Shown: positions 1 to 9,069, counted from the stretch's first letter. The stretch: 64,000 bases of DNA from Croceibacterium_A sp044506885 (GCA_044506885.1 JBIQKC010000007.1:1-64000), one strand, 5' to 3'. The notes: a model not told the origin generated them from the sequence alone. Numbers and translations: made by a program.

Positions 1-91
1 TGTCCACGCAGCACACGCTGTGCCCGAAATCCGAAAAACACGCGCCCGACACCAATCCTACATAACCAGTGCCGATCATCACTATGCGCAT
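1..91 (-). CDS. ugd: UDP-glucose 6-dehydrogenase, N-terminal fragment
   Basis: Only the first 30 codons lie in the window; the gene runs off its left edge. The reverse strand reads MRIVMIGTGYVGLVSGACFS, the diagnostic NAD-binding start (GxGYVGL) of UDP-glucose/GDP-mannose dehydrogenases, followed by FGH and VCCVD. The enzyme oxidises UDP-glucose to UDP-glucuronate in the cytoplasm, a precursor for acidic surface polysaccharides. This fits the sugar transferase nearby and the exopolysaccharide locus further right. GDP-mannose dehydrogenase has the same opening motif, so substrate is less certain than family. The start ATG is at 91-89. Confidence 0.8.
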   Translation of the reverse strand, partial: MRIVMIGTGYVGLVSGACFSDFGHSVCCVD

Positions 92-442
92 AATTCACCC
101 AACATTTTCAGAAAGAGCTCGACCGATGAGCCTGGACTATCAGTGCGGCAATTTTAGATTTTTGCCGCTTCGTCATTGCTTGGCGTGATACACTCCTGAG
201 CGCCGCAACGCCGCGCGACTGAACTGGCGACAATAACGGAAAAACCGCGCTGTCCCGAGGCGACGAGGCCCGATGCCATCCGCGTTCGTTCCCTGCAAGC
301 TCAACATGAGTGCACCTGCTCGGGCTGTCGCATTCCCGGCTCCGGTCACCCTCCCTATCGCCAGCTTCGGTCCGTGTTCCACCCCTTGTAATCCCCCCGC
401 AACATCGCCATTGGGGGCGCGCACCCCAACGCTTCGGATTGA
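92..442. other. Intergenic region between divergent ugd and purF
   Basis: These 351 bases separate the divergent starts of ugd and purF and must hold both promoters. The left part (about 92-200) is relatively AT-rich with short A/T runs, as expected for promoters, but I see no convincing -35/-10 pair. A 57-codon open frame begins with an ATG at 272 and runs to the TGA overlapping the purF start; it has no clear Shine-Dalgarno and no recognisable motif, so I do not call it a gene. No riboswitch or hairpin is obvious. Confidence 0.4.
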
Positions 443-1915
443 ATGACCCTGACTCACCCTTTGCTTGACGCGGATGGCGACAAGCTGCGCGAGGAGTGCG
501 GCATCTTCGGCGTGATCGGCGCGCCTGAGGCGGCCGCTGCTTGCGCGCTCGGGCTTCATGCTCTCCAGCACCGGGGGCAGGAAGCTGTGGGCATCACCAG
601 CTTCGACGGGGCGGAGTTCTTCACGCGCCGCGGGCTGGGACATGTGGCGGAGAACTTTTCCACCGGGGAATCCATCGCGGAACTGCCCGGCTCGATGGCC
701 GCGGGGCATGTGCGCTATTCGACCACCGGGGGCGCGGGCCTGCGCAACGTGCAGCCGCTCTATGCCGATCTTGCCAGCGGCGGGTTCGCGGTGGCGCACA
801 ACGGCAACATTTCCAATGCGCTGCACCTGAAGCGCGACCTGGTGCAGAAGGGCGCGATCTTCCAGTCGACCTCCGACACCGAAGTCATCATCCACCTCGT
901 CGCGACGAGCCGGTTCCGGACCATGCTCGACCGGCTGGTGGATGCCCTGCGCCTGGTCGAAGGCGCCTATGCGTTAATCGTGATGACTCCGCGCGGGATG
1001 GCGGCCGTGCGCGATCCGCTTGGCATCAGGCCGCTGGTCATGGGCAAGCTGGGCGATGCGACGGTGTTCGCGAGCGAAACCGTGGCGCTCGACGTCGTGG
1101 GCGCAGAGTTCGTCCGTCAGATCGAGCCGGGCGAGCTGGTCGAGGTGGACATCGACGGCGCGGTCCGCAGCCACCGCCCGTTCGGCGACATCGCCCCCCG
1201 CCCCTGCATCTTTGAGCATGTCTACTTCAGCCGTCCGGATTCGGTGCTCGACGATCGCTCGGTCTATGAATCGCGCAAACAGATCGGTGTGGAGCTGGCG
1301 CGGGAAGCGCCCGTAGAGGCCGACCTGGTGGTGCCGGTGCCCGACAGCGGCGTGCCGGCGGCGATCGGTTACTCGCAGCAATCGGGCATTCCTTTCGAAC
1401 TCGGCATCATCCGCTCGCACTATGTCGGGCGGACCTTCATCCAGCCTTCCGACGGCGCGCGGCATGCCGGAGTGAAGCGCAAGCACAACGCCAACCGCAA
1501 GCTGGTCGAAGGCAAGCGCATCGTGCTGATCGACGATTCGATCGTACGCGGCACCACCTCGATGAAGATCGTGCAGATGATGCGCGACGCCGGCGCCCGC
1601 GAGGTGCATTTCCGCGTCGCCAGCCCGCCGACCGGGCATGGCTGCTATTACGGCGTCGACACGCCCGAACGCTCGAAGCTGCTGGCCGGGCGGATGGATG
1701 TCGATGCGATGTGCGAATTCATTCATGCGGATACGCTCGCGTTCGTATCGATCGATGGCCTCTATCGCGCCGTGGGGCTCGACGCGCGCGACAACGCCCG
1801 GCCGCAGTATTGCGACGCCTGTTTTACCGGCGACTACCCCACCACCCTCACCGACCTTGCCGATCGCCATCACGCCGAGGCGCAACTGGCCCTGCCGGTC
1901 AACAAGGTCGCCTGA
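443..1915 (+). CDS. purF: Amidophosphoribosyltransferase (PurF)
   Basis: Catalyses the first committed step of purine synthesis: glutamine plus PRPP gives 5-phosphoribosylamine. The protein has 490 residues, normal for the family. After a short propeptide, EECGIFGVIG places the N-terminal nucleophile Cys at residue 19, exposed after processing. The class II glutamine amidotransferase domain fills the first 240 residues or so, and the phosphoribosyltransferase domain carries the PRPP loop VLIDDSIVRGTTS near residue 360. The ATG at 443 is chosen because it leaves the usual propeptide length before Cys19. The stop TGA overlaps the ATG of the next SDR gene by one base (TGATG), so the two are probably co-translated. 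Confidence 0.97.
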   Translation: MTLTHPLLDADGDKLREECGIFGVIGAPEAAAACALGLHALQHRGQEAVGITSFDGAEFFTRRGLGHVAENFSTGESIAELPGSMAAGHVRYSTTGGAGLRNVQPLYADLASGGFAVAHNGNISNALHLKRDLVQKGAIFQSTSDTEVIIHLVATSRFRTMLDRLVDALRLVEGAYALIVMTPRGMAAVRDPLGIRPLVMGKLGDATVFASETVALDVVGAEFVRQIEPGELVEVDIDGAVRSHRPFGDIAPRPCIFEHVYFSRPDSVLDDRSVYESRKQIGVELAREAPVEADLVVPVPDSGVPAAIGYSQQSGIPFELGIIRSHYVGRTFIQPSDGARHAGVKRKHNANRKLVEGKRIVLIDDSIVRGTTSMKIVQMMRDAGAREVHFRVASPPTGHGCYYGVDTPERSKLLAGRMDVDAMCEFIHADTLAFVSIDGLYRAVGLDARDNARPQYCDACFTGDYPTTLTDLADRHHAEAQLALPVNKVA

Positions 1916-2631
1916 TGACGGAAACAAGGCCGCTGGACGGGCGCACCGCGCTCGTCACCGGAGCCAGTCGCGGCATCGGCGCCGCCACCGCAAAGGCTCT
2001 GGCGGCGGCGGGCGCGCATGTCGTGCTTACCGCGCGCACGGCCCCCGATCTCGAAGCGGTCGAGGAAGACATCCACCAGGCCGGCGGTACCGCCACGATC
2101 GCGCCGATGGACCTTACGGACAGCGATTCGATCGGTCGCCTTGCGGCGGCAGTCGCCGAACGGTGGGGCATGCTCGATGTGCTGATAATCAACGCCGCCA
2201 TGCTCCCTTCGCTGACACCGGTGGCGCAGATCGAATCGAAGGAATTCAACAAGGCGCTGACGCTGAACGTCCTCGCGACACAGGCCCTGCTCGCCGCGTT
2301 CGATCCGCTGCTCAAGCGCAGTTCCAGCGGGCGCGTGGTCGGCCTGACCAGCAGCGTCGGCGCAGCGCCAAGGGCGTACTGGGGCGCTTACGGCGCAAGC
2401 AAGGCGGCGTTCGACACGTTGCTGTCCTGCTACGCGCAGGAAGTGGAGCGGATTTCGGAAACGCGGGTGGCCATTGTCGACCCCGGAGCCACGCGAACCC
2501 AGATGCGCGCCCGCGCCTATCCGGGCGAGGATCCGCGGTCGGTAAAGCAGCCCGAAGAGGTCGCCGGGCGGATTGTCGCCTTGCTCTCGGCCGGTTTTGA
2601 GACCGGGCATCGGGAAAGGATCGAGGGGTAA
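1915..2631 (+). CDS. Short-chain dehydrogenase/reductase, coupled to purF
   Basis: A 238-residue classical SDR. It shows the cofactor motif TGASRGIG at about residues 14-21, an INAAM variant of the NNAG motif, a catalytic serine in LTSSVG, and the YGASK active-site Tyr/Lys pair. A cytoplasmic NAD(P)-dependent oxidoreductase is expected; substrate is unknown. The purF stop and this start share one base, which fixes the start and implies translational coupling. A link to purine metabolism is not otherwise suggested by the sequence. The gene converges on the sugar transferase, with only 46 bases between stops and no clear terminator. Confidence 0.9.
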   Translation: MTETRPLDGRTALVTGASRGIGAATAKALAAAGAHVVLTARTAPDLEAVEEDIHQAGGTATIAPMDLTDSDSIGRLAAAVAERWGMLDVLIINAAMLPSLTPVAQIESKEFNKALTLNVLATQALLAAFDPLLKRSSSGRVVGLTSSVGAAPRAYWGAYGASKAAFDTLLSCYAQEVERISETRVAIVDPGATRTQMRARAYPGEDPRSVKQPEEVAGRIVALLSAGFETGHRERIEG

Positions 2632-2677
2632 GCCCTGCTGTGCGGGCGGAGCCTTGCGTTCCCCCGCCGTCCTATCG

Positions 2678-4132
2678 TCAGAACGCGTTGCGGTGCACCA
2701 GCACCCTGAACGTCGCCAGGATGATGGCGATGTCCCGCCAGATCGACCAGCCTTCGAGATACTCCAGGTCGGCCTGCAAGCGGCTGGTGAACTGGGCTTC
2801 ATGTTCCGTGGCGCCCCTGAGGCCCCGGACTTGCGCAAGCCCCGTAATTCCCGGCTTCACCGCGTGGCGGTGCCAGTAGGCAACGTCGATGTCCCAGAAC
2901 AGGCGGTCCTCGGCTTTGCAGAGGATCGGATGGGGGCGCGGCCCGACAATGCTCATATCGCCGCGTAAAACATTGAATACCTGTGGTAATTCGTCCAGGC
3001 TCGTGGCTCGGATGAACCGCCCTACGCGGGTCACGCGATCGTCTGAACGCGCCGTGGAAACGCTGCCCATCGCATCGCCCTGCTCGGCGCGCATGCTGCG
3101 AAACTTGTACATCTCGAAGATGCGGTTCCCCAGCCCCAACCGAGGCTGCCGAAACAGGATGGGGCCAGGGGAATCGAGCCGCACCGCCATCGCCACGATG
3201 AACATGACCGGCAGCAGGACCGGCAGCGCGAGGATCGTCAGACCCAGGTCCAGCCCGCGCTTGAGCACGCGATCGAAGCCGCCCAGAGGGCTCTTGGCGA
3301 CGACGAGGGTGCTGGTCTGGTCAAAGTGCTTGTGCCCGATCGCGCCGAGGTCATCGAGCTCCGGCGCCACGACTTCGCCATCGACATCGGCGCCCTTGAG
3401 GGCAAGCGACCACATCTTTCTCCGTTCCGGAGGGCATGCGACGATGACGCGGTCCGCGAACCGGAGGTAACGGCCGAGCCGATCCATCAAGTCCGGATCG
3501 TCGAACTGCAAGTCGAGGCCGTGCTCCACGGCATCGATGACAAGCGTCCCCGGCGGACACGATGCAGCGAGCCCATCCCTGATCACGACTTCGTTGTTGC
3601 CCATCAACCACTCCGTCCGCTGCCCCATCTTCGCAAGCGAGGCCCGGAACAGCGTCAGAAGGGCAATCGCTACTACCGCGCTGAGTCCGAAAACAGCGCG
3701 GGACAGATTTTCGGACGCACTGAAGAAGAATGTCGCAAGGCCGACGAGCCCGAGGGTGAGCGCGAACGCATAGATGGTCCGTCGCGAACCGACTGCGGAT
3801 GATCCGATCGCCTCAGCGTCGTAGCAGTGGCGATTCAGAGCGACCACGGCATAGACCGGCAAAACGAATCCCAGCAGATTAAGGACGACTGGCGCGAAAG
3901 GATCGCCGAAACGGACCGCGCCCATCGCGAGGATCGCGATGGCGATCATCAGCAGATCGCCGAAAAACGCTATCGTCCGAACCACATGACGCTTGCGACT
4001 GCGTTCGCCCAAAACGCTTAGCGCGCGCAGAAATTCCGCCCCGCTCGCCGCTGCCGGCGGCTGGCCATCCCCGGTCATCTCGAAAGATTCGCGAGCAAGC
4101 CGTGCCCTGGTCGCGCGGTTCGATGTCAGCAT
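2678..4132 (-). CDS. Polyprenyl-phosphate sugar phosphotransferase (WbaP/ExoY family)
   Basis: Transfers a sugar-1-phosphate from a UDP-sugar to undecaprenyl phosphate at the inner membrane, starting a repeat unit of exopolysaccharide, capsule or O-antigen. Of 484 residues, the first 160 contain four or five hydrophobic membrane segments, then a CoA-binding-like central part. The C-terminal 200 residues are the bacterial sugar transferase domain: a membrane re-entrant segment LDLGLTILALPVLLPVMF, then FRQPRLG, MYKFRSM, TSLDELPQVFNVLRGDMS and VGPRPHP. The start ATG at 4132 follows GAGGAG ten bases upstream. It probably acts with the exosortase polysaccharide locus at 47-64 kb, which has no such initiating transferase of its own within the window. 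The first sugar (glucose or galactose) cannot be told. Confidence 0.93.
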   Translation of the reverse strand: MLTSNRATRARLARESFEMTGDGQPPAAASGAEFLRALSVLGERSRKRHVVRTIAFFGDLLMIAIAILAMGAVRFGDPFAPVVLNLLGFVLPVYAVVALNRHCYDAEAIGSSAVGSRRTIYAFALTLGLVGLATFFFSASENLSRAVFGLSAVVAIALLTLFRASLAKMGQRTEWLMGNNEVVIRDGLAASCPPGTLVIDAVEHGLDLQFDDPDLMDRLGRYLRFADRVIVACPPERRKMWSLALKGADVDGEVVAPELDDLGAIGHKHFDQTSTLVVAKSPLGGFDRVLKRGLDLGLTILALPVLLPVMFIVAMAVRLDSPGPILFRQPRLGLGNRIFEMYKFRSMRAEQGDAMGSVSTARSDDRVTRVGRFIRATSLDELPQVFNVLRGDMSIVGPRPHPILCKAEDRLFWDIDVAYWHRHAVKPGITGLAQVRGLRGATEHEAQFTSRLQADLEYLEGWSIWRDIAIILATFRVLVHRNAF

Positions 4133-4458
4133 TGAACGTTAACTCCTCGGTACCGGATAGCGCCCCCAGCTGCACTCAAAACGGTATCGCCCCCACGAAA
4201 GCCCTCTTCTCAATGCTGATATTGGCGTATTCTTGCGCCGAAACGGCTCTATGTTCCGCGGTTTCATATTGCAATGCAGTATGATGGCGTAAGTTCCCCG
4301 CCCGATGTGTCGCGATGGATCGGTCCGGCTTGCCCTGGCATCGTGCGTGCATTCCGTACCGTGGGCGGGTAACCATTGCGGGTAACTTCCTGGTAAGCAT
4401 TCGCGATCATTCTGCCGAAAGCATGGCAGAATCCCCTGCTGCCACCGGGAAGTTTCGA
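4133..4458. promoter_or_regulatory. Divergent promoter region with a 19-bp imperfect dyad
   Basis: These 326 bases separate the minus-strand sugar transferase from the plus-strand PilZ gene. At 4265-4283 lies CATATTGCAATGCAGTATG, a 19-base dyad with only one mismatched pair besides the centre; it sits in the AT-rich part and looks like a regulator site, though no regulator can be named. The rest shows nothing I can assign. Longer open frames reach into the region from the PilZ gene (from 4315 or 4423), but they lack the ribosome site seen at the preferred start. Confidence 0.4.
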
Positions 4459-4806
4459 ATGAGCTTGCAGAACACCCTAGGCCGGTATGACGTTGCCGCG
4501 CAGGAGGATCGCTCTGCGCCGAGGACGAAGCTGGCGATCCCCGCGCAACTGCGCGCGTCGGGTTCTCGCGCCTTCCAGACGGTGGTCAACGACCTTTCCC
4601 TGTCCGGATTTTCGGCCACCGCGATTTCGCGCATGCACGCCGGCTCGGTGTGCTGGTTGACCCTGCCGGGCCTCGGATCGCTTCAGGCCGAAGTGGTGTG
4701 GTGGGAAAACAACACCGTGGGCTGCGCGTTCGCCAGCCTGCTGAGCCCCATCGTGCATGACAACATCCTCGCCCGCTATCGCGGCGAAACGACCTACCGC
4801 GGCTGA
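4459..4806 (+). CDS. PilZ domain protein
   Basis: A 115-residue cytoplasmic protein that is essentially one PilZ domain, the common c-di-GMP receptor fold. It has the basic motif RSAPRTK, then NDLSLSGF, matching the (N/D)xSxxG binding motif, and a closing beta-strand region VVWWENNTVGCAF. The ATG at 4459 follows GGGAAG at good distance; an alternative ATG at 4423 adds 12 residues with a poorer ribosome site. It is divergent from a polysaccharide-initiating transferase, so control of polysaccharide output by c-di-GMP is a reasonable inference. Confidence 0.85.
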   Translation: MSLQNTLGRYDVAAQEDRSAPRTKLAIPAQLRASGSRAFQTVVNDLSLSGFSATAISRMHAGSVCWLTLPGLGSLQAEVVWWENNTVGCAFASLLSPIVHDNILARYRGETTYRG

Positions 4807-4850
4807 CTATCGCCCCTTCCAAGCGAACAGATGCCGGGTTGCACGCAGGC

Positions 4851-4873
4851 CCTCCTCCCCACCGGGGAGGGGG
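4851..4873. terminator. GC-rich hairpin followed by T run
   Basis: CCTCCCC (4854-4860) pairs with GGGGAGG (4864-4870) around a three-base loop, and pairing can extend to 4851-4873. A run of five T follows at 4882-4886 on the plus strand. It lies between the convergent PilZ and cyclopropane synthase stops, so it may end the PilZ transcript, although the T run starts late. The stem resembles the ends of the palindromic repeats at 13411 and 45894, so it may be a remnant of that family. Confidence 0.45.
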
Positions 4874-4890
4874 GTCTGTAGTTTTTCGCG

Positions 4891-6126
4891 TCAGGCCTTG
4901 ACCAGCGTCACCTGGCTGACGGTGATCCCGCCGCCGCGGAACCCGCCTTCGCAATACATCAGGTAGAACCGCCACAAGTCGCGAAAGCGCCTGTCGAAGC
5001 CGGCGGGAAGCGTGCCGTGCGCGACGGCTTCGTCGAAGCGCGCGCGCCACGCTTTCAGCGTCTCCGCATAGTCGAGGCCGAAGTCCTCCTGCTCCTCCCA
5101 CGAAAGCCCGCGCGATTCCGCCAGATCCCGGAACTCTGCCGTCCTGATCAGCAGCCCGCCCGGAAAGACGTAGGCCTGGATGAAGTCCGCGCTGCGCGCA
5201 TAGCCGTCGAACAGGTCGTCGCGCATGGCGATGAACTGGATCGCGGCCCTGCCGCCCGGTTTCAGATTGCGCGCGATGCAGTCCATGAACGCGGGCCAGT
5301 ATTCGCGCCCCAGCGCCTCCACCATCTCGACGCTGACGATGGCGTCGAACCGGCCGTGCGTGTCGCGGTAGTCCTGCTTGCGGAACGCGACATCGGGTTC
5401 TCGCTCCCGCGCCCATTCGAGCTGTTCTTCGGACAAGCTGATCGCGGTCACCGCGCTGCCGCGGGCCGCGAAATGGCCGGCCAGCGCGCCCCAGCCGCAG
5501 CCGATCTCCAGCAGCGTGGCGGGATTGCCGAGCCGCTCCGCCAGCCGATCCCATTTGCGCTTCTGCGCCGCCTCGAGCCCGTCGGCTGCGAGGCGGTAAC
5601 CGCTCGAATAGCTCATCGTCGGATCGAGCCAGGCGCCGTAGAAATCGTTGCCGAGATCGTAGTGCGCGTGGATGTTGCGTTCCGCCTGCAAGCGGCTGTT
5701 GCGGTTGAGCCAGTGAAGCGCCCGGCTGGCGAGCCGCCAGGGGCCTTTCGCGCGGCCCGTATTGCCAAGAGAGGCGCCGTTGGCGGCGAAGACGGCGAAC
5801 AGGGGCACGGGATCGGGACTGCTCCATTCGCCCGCTTCCCACGCCTGATACCATCCGATGGATCCGCCACTGGCGAGACGCAACAGGGCGCGCCAGTCCT
5901 TGATTTCGACTTCCGCTTCGAAGCCCTTCCGACGGCCGCCCAGCCGGCGGACGGCGCCATCGGGCAGGTGCGCGAAGATCGCGCCCGTTTCGAGTCCCGC
6001 GTCGATTCGGTCGAGCAGCTTGTGGAACCCCGGCGCGAACAGGCGCGCGAGCATGCCGGGCGAAAACCCGAACCGCTGCCCCGCATCGAGCAGCACATGA
6101 CCCCTGTGCGCGCTCTCCCCTTTCAT
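4891..6126 (-). CDS. cfa: Cyclopropane-fatty-acyl-phospholipid synthase
   Basis: Methylenates double bonds of membrane phospholipid acyl chains using S-adenosylmethionine. With the ATG at 6126 the protein has 411 residues, the usual size. An N-terminal lipid-binding part contains GWYQAWEAGEWSSPD; then NIHAHYDLGNDFYGAWLDPT and MSYSSG mark the family. The SAM motif is LLEIGCGWGALAGH, and VSVEMVEALGREYWPAF and FIQAYVFPGG follow. The frame stays open up to 6243, but the extra 39 residues are Arg-rich and unlike the family, so the inner start is preferred. It diverges from the PAP2 phosphatase gene at 6210. Confidence 0.92.
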   Translation of the reverse strand: MKGESAHRGHVLLDAGQRFGFSPGMLARLFAPGFHKLLDRIDAGLETGAIFAHLPDGAVRRLGGRRKGFEAEVEIKDWRALLRLASGGSIGWYQAWEAGEWSSPDPVPLFAVFAANGASLGNTGRAKGPWRLASRALHWLNRNSRLQAERNIHAHYDLGNDFYGAWLDPTMSYSSGYRLAADGLEAAQKRKWDRLAERLGNPATLLEIGCGWGALAGHFAARGSAVTAISLSEEQLEWAREREPDVAFRKQDYRDTHGRFDAIVSVEMVEALGREYWPAFMDCIARNLKPGGRAAIQFIAMRDDLFDGYARSADFIQAYVFPGGLLIRTAEFRDLAESRGLSWEEQEDFGLDYAETLKAWRARFDEAVAHGTLPAGFDRRFRDLWRFYLMYCEGGFRGGGITVSQVTLVKA

Positions 6127-6209
6127 GCCGGCTATATGGACCCGGCGGTCATGGAACCGCAAGCCATCGCAGACGCGACAGCGACGCGCGGAGGCGGTAC
6201 GGCGGCGCA

Positions 6210-6851
6210 ATGTCGGAAGCACTGGTCTCTCGTCGAGCGGCATTGTGGGCGGCGGCCCTGTGCTGGGTCGGGTTCGCGGCGGTGGCCGCTCTGGTCGTGG
6301 CCGGACGCGGCGGCGGCTTCGACGAGGCGGGCGCGACGATCTGGCGAACCGCCGAGGTGGTTTCGCCGGGCGTGACGGTCGCGGTGCGGGACATCAGCGC
6401 GCTTGGCGGCGCGGTGGTGCGCAACCTGATCGCGATCGCGGTGATGACCGTGCTGCTGTTCCTGCGCCTGCGGCGGGAAGCGGCGTTCCTCGTCTTCACC
6501 GTCGTCACCGGCACGGCGGCCGCAGCCCTGCTCAAGCTGGCGTTCGATCGCCCGCGCCCCGATTTCCTGCCGCATCTGGTCGAAGTCAGCGACACCAGCT
6601 TTCCCAGCGGGCACAGCTTCAATGCGGCTGTCACGTACATCGCCATCGCGGTGGCCCTTTCCGCGCTGGCGAGAACGAGGGGCGCGCGCACGACGTTGAT
6701 CCTCGGCGCGCTCGCCATTTCGCTGGCGGTCGCGTGGAGCCGGGTGTGGCTCGGCGTCCACTATCCGACCGATGTCATCGCCGGGTGGCTCGGCGGGGCC
6801 GGCTGGGCCCTGCTGCTGACGGCACTGATCCGCCGCCCGCTCACTCGCTGA
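6210..6851 (+). CDS. PAP2-family membrane phosphatase
   Basis: A 213-residue integral membrane protein with about six hydrophobic segments and the three acid-phosphatase motifs: KLAFDRPRPD, SFPSGHSFN and SRVWLGVHYPTDVIAGW. Such enzymes dephosphorylate lipid phosphates, for example phosphatidic acid or undecaprenyl diphosphate, with the active site at the periplasmic face. Its substrate is not determined; the neighbouring lipid and polysaccharide genes allow either. Its last 11 bases overlap the end of the convergent hydrolase gene. Confidence 0.9.
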   Translation: MSEALVSRRAALWAAALCWVGFAAVAALVVAGRGGGFDEAGATIWRTAEVVSPGVTVAVRDISALGGAVVRNLIAIAVMTVLLFLRLRREAAFLVFTVVTGTAAAALLKLAFDRPRPDFLPHLVEVSDTSFPSGHSFNAAVTYIAIAVALSALARTRGARTTLILGALAISLAVAWSRVWLGVHYPTDVIAGWLGGAGWALLLTALIRRPLTR

Positions 6852-7752
6852 CGCAGGTCGTCGCCGGCAAGGCCACCGCGAAGCTGCCCCCGCCGCCGGG
6901 CCGAGCGGTGAAGCGCGCGTCGCTCAGCACCCACCCGCCATCGGTTCCACGCGCGACATAAGGCGCGCGGGACCAGAACAGGAAGGCGGCGACGCGCGGG
7001 TCGTTCCGGCGGGCGGCTTCGAGGTCGCACGATGCAAGCGGCACGGCGTCGAGAGCGGAGCCACCGACGCTCCAGCGCCCCTCCCCGTCCCCGACGATAA
7101 CTTCTCGCCGCCAGAAGGCGAGCGGCGTGGGATTGGCGATCGCTATCGCCGGATAGGGCTCGCTCATGCGTGCGCGTTCCTCTGTCAGGAACGTGAGCGC
7201 CTTGTTGCCGCCGAGGTATGCGAGCAGCGCGCCGAGCGCGATCCACGCGGGCCGTCGCCATTGGCCGCCGCGCCTTTCGCGCCGAAGCGAGAGCCATGTC
7301 GCAAAGCCGAGCCCGACCCATAGCCACACGTCGATGATGAACAGCACGTCGCCATAGAACCAGCGGCTGGAGAATGGCTCCAGCAAGCGGATGCCGTAGC
7401 TGTTCATCCAGTCCATCAGCGGATGCGTGAGGCAGCCGATCAGGCCGAGGGCATAGAGCCAGCCGAAGCGCACCGGCAGCCGCCCTTCTGGCCGCCTGCC
7501 GCGCTTTGCCTGCCATCGGTCCCAGCCGTAAAGGATTGCCGCCAGCGCCAGCGGCAGCAGCGCCCAGGCAATCGGCCCGTGCGTCAGCCCGCGGCGCATG
7601 GCGAGGCCTTCCGTGCCGTAAACCATGCAGACCCCGTCGATGTCGGGGATATTCGCCCCGATCACCAGCGCGGCCATGCCGAGCCCGGTCTTCTTCTTGA
7701 GCCCCGCCTGCCCGATCAGCGCGCCGACGAGGCTGTGGGTCAGGTTATCCAT
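6841..7752 (-). CDS. Membrane-bound metal-dependent hydrolase (YdjM/DUF457 family)
   Basis: A 303-residue inner-membrane protein starting MDNLTHSLVGALIGQAG, the family hallmark, with metal-ligand-like residues in NIPDIDG, RRGLTHGPI and THPLMDWMNSYG. At least four membrane segments occupy residues 60-190, followed by a C-terminal periplasmic or cytoplasmic domain of about 130 residues. The E. coli homologue YdjM is LexA-regulated; the biochemical function of the family remains unclear. The 282 bases upstream hold no further gene. Confidence 0.85.
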   Translation of the reverse strand: MDNLTHSLVGALIGQAGLKKKTGLGMAALVIGANIPDIDGVCMVYGTEGLAMRRGLTHGPIAWALLPLALAAILYGWDRWQAKRGRRPEGRLPVRFGWLYALGLIGCLTHPLMDWMNSYGIRLLEPFSSRWFYGDVLFIIDVWLWVGLGFATWLSLRRERRGGQWRRPAWIALGALLAYLGGNKALTFLTEERARMSEPYPAIAIANPTPLAFWRREVIVGDGEGRWSVGGSALDAVPLASCDLEAARRNDPRVAAFLFWSRAPYVARGTDGGWVLSDARFTARPGGGGSFAVALPATTCVSE

Positions 7753-8034
7753 GCCGCGTCACCCCGTGCCGGGTTGCCGGCGCGGCGGGGCCGGTCGAGG
7801 GTGACACAAGCGACATATCCTATCTTGCCCGTCACCCGCCAGAAAGCGCGGATTTGCGCGCGTTTGCGAGAGGAGATGCGACGGCGCCGCGCGCGGGGAA
7901 AATAAAAATATTCTTGCTCGCGGGCGACGCAATCGTACGCGGATGCGGTTTTCCGCCGTTTTCCCGTCCGGACCCATGATCCGTGGATGGCACAGCCCCG
8001 CGCCTGTAGGACAGTCTTTTCTTGCCCGAAACGG

Positions 8035-9069
8035 TCAGGCGGGATCGGCGGCCGCGCCCGATACCGTCCAGGTCTGCCCCTTGGCCAGCAGCTTCGCCAG
8101 ATTGTTGTCCTTGCCCGCCACGACCTGCGCGGTCTGTTCGACCACCGCTTCCTCGAAGCTGGGGCGCGGATCGTCGTAGAGGACGCCGAGGGCCATCGGG
8201 AACGGGCCGAAGGGCATTTCCACCAGCATGTGGGCGATGGCGCGGTTCTTCACGTTGTGGACGATGACGCCCGCTGCCTGCCAATCGCCATCCGCCACAT
8301 CGACGACTTGCAGGGACAGCGTCTCGAGATCGAGCGTTATCCCCCTGGCTCCGCCCGCGAACAGCATGGGTTCGCCGTCCTTGAGCCAGAGCTGGCGATC
8401 TTCCGCCCCCTTGGGCGCGGCGAAATCGTTGAACACGTCCTTGTTGTAGACGATGCAGTTCTGGAAAATCTCGACGAAAGCCGCGCCCTTGTGGGCATGG
8501 GCCGCCGTCAGCACCTCGGGCAGGAACTTCGACACGTCGAACCCGCGCCCGACGAACCGCGCCCCCGCCCCGAGCGCGAAGGCGCAGGGGTTGGCCGGGC
8601 GATCCACCGAGCCGACCGGCGTGGTCGGGCTTTTCGTCCCGACGCGGCTGGTGGGCGAATACTGACCCTTGGTGAGGCCGTAGATCTCGTTGTTGAACAG
8701 CATGATCTGCATGTTCACGTTGCGCCGCAGCACGTGCATCAGGTGATTGCCGCCGATAGACAGGCCATCGCCGTCGCCGGTGACCAGCCACACGTCCAGT
8801 TCCGGGTTGGCCAGCTTGATGCCGGTGGCGAAGGCCGGCGCGCGGCCGTGGATGGTGTGGAAGCCGTAGCTTTCCATGTAATACGGAAAGCGGCTGGAGC
8901 AGCCGATGCCGCTGACGAACACCGTCTTCGCCGGATTGGCGCCGAGCTGCGGCAGAGTGCGCTGCACCGCCTTGAGGATCGCATAATCGCCGCAGCCGGG
9001 GCACCAGCGGACTTCCTGATCGGTTTCCCAGTCTTTCAGCGTGGTCTGGATGGGGGTCATATCATTCAT
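8035..9069 (-). CDS. korB: 2-oxoacid:acceptor oxidoreductase, beta subunit
   Basis: The thiamine-diphosphate subunit of a 2-oxoglutarate-type oxidoreductase that decarboxylates a 2-oxoacid to the acyl-CoA and passes electrons to ferredoxin. It has 344 residues. WCPGCGDY near residue 22 and GIGCSS supply cluster cysteines, and TGDGDGLSIGG is the TPP motif. The ATG at 9069 follows GGGAG seven bases upstream and overlaps the korA stop by four bases (ATGA), giving tight coupling with the alpha subunit. No ferredoxin gene is adjacent. The downstream gap has a T-rich stretch (about 7900-7915 on the complement) that could end the transcript, but no strong stem. Confidence 0.93.
   Translation of the reverse strand: MNDMTPIQTTLKDWETDQEVRWCPGCGDYAILKAVQRTLPQLGANPAKTVFVSGIGCSSRFPYYMESYGFHTIHGRAPAFATGIKLANPELDVWLVTGDGDGLSIGGNHLMHVLRRNVNMQIMLFNNEIYGLTKGQYSPTSRVGTKSPTTPVGSVDRPANPCAFALGAGARFVGRGFDVSKFLPEVLTAAHAHKGAAFVEIFQNCIVYNKDVFNDFAAPKGAEDRQLWLKDGEPMLFAGGARGITLDLETLSLQVVDVADGDWQAAGVIVHNVKNRAIAHMLVEMPFGPFPMALGVLYDDPRPSFEEAVVEQTAQVVAGKDNNLAKLLAKGQTWTVSGAAADPA

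Noticed and set aside
272..443. 57-codon open frame just before purF whose stop overlaps the purF start
   Set aside because: The overlap looks like a leader peptide arrangement, but there is no Shine-Dalgarno, no regulatory amino-acid run and no hairpin set for attenuation.
7753..8034. Gap after korB as a possible small RNA or gene
   Set aside because: Short frames only, no ribosome sites or motifs; the A/T-rich stretch near 7900 may be a terminator tail without a convincing stem.
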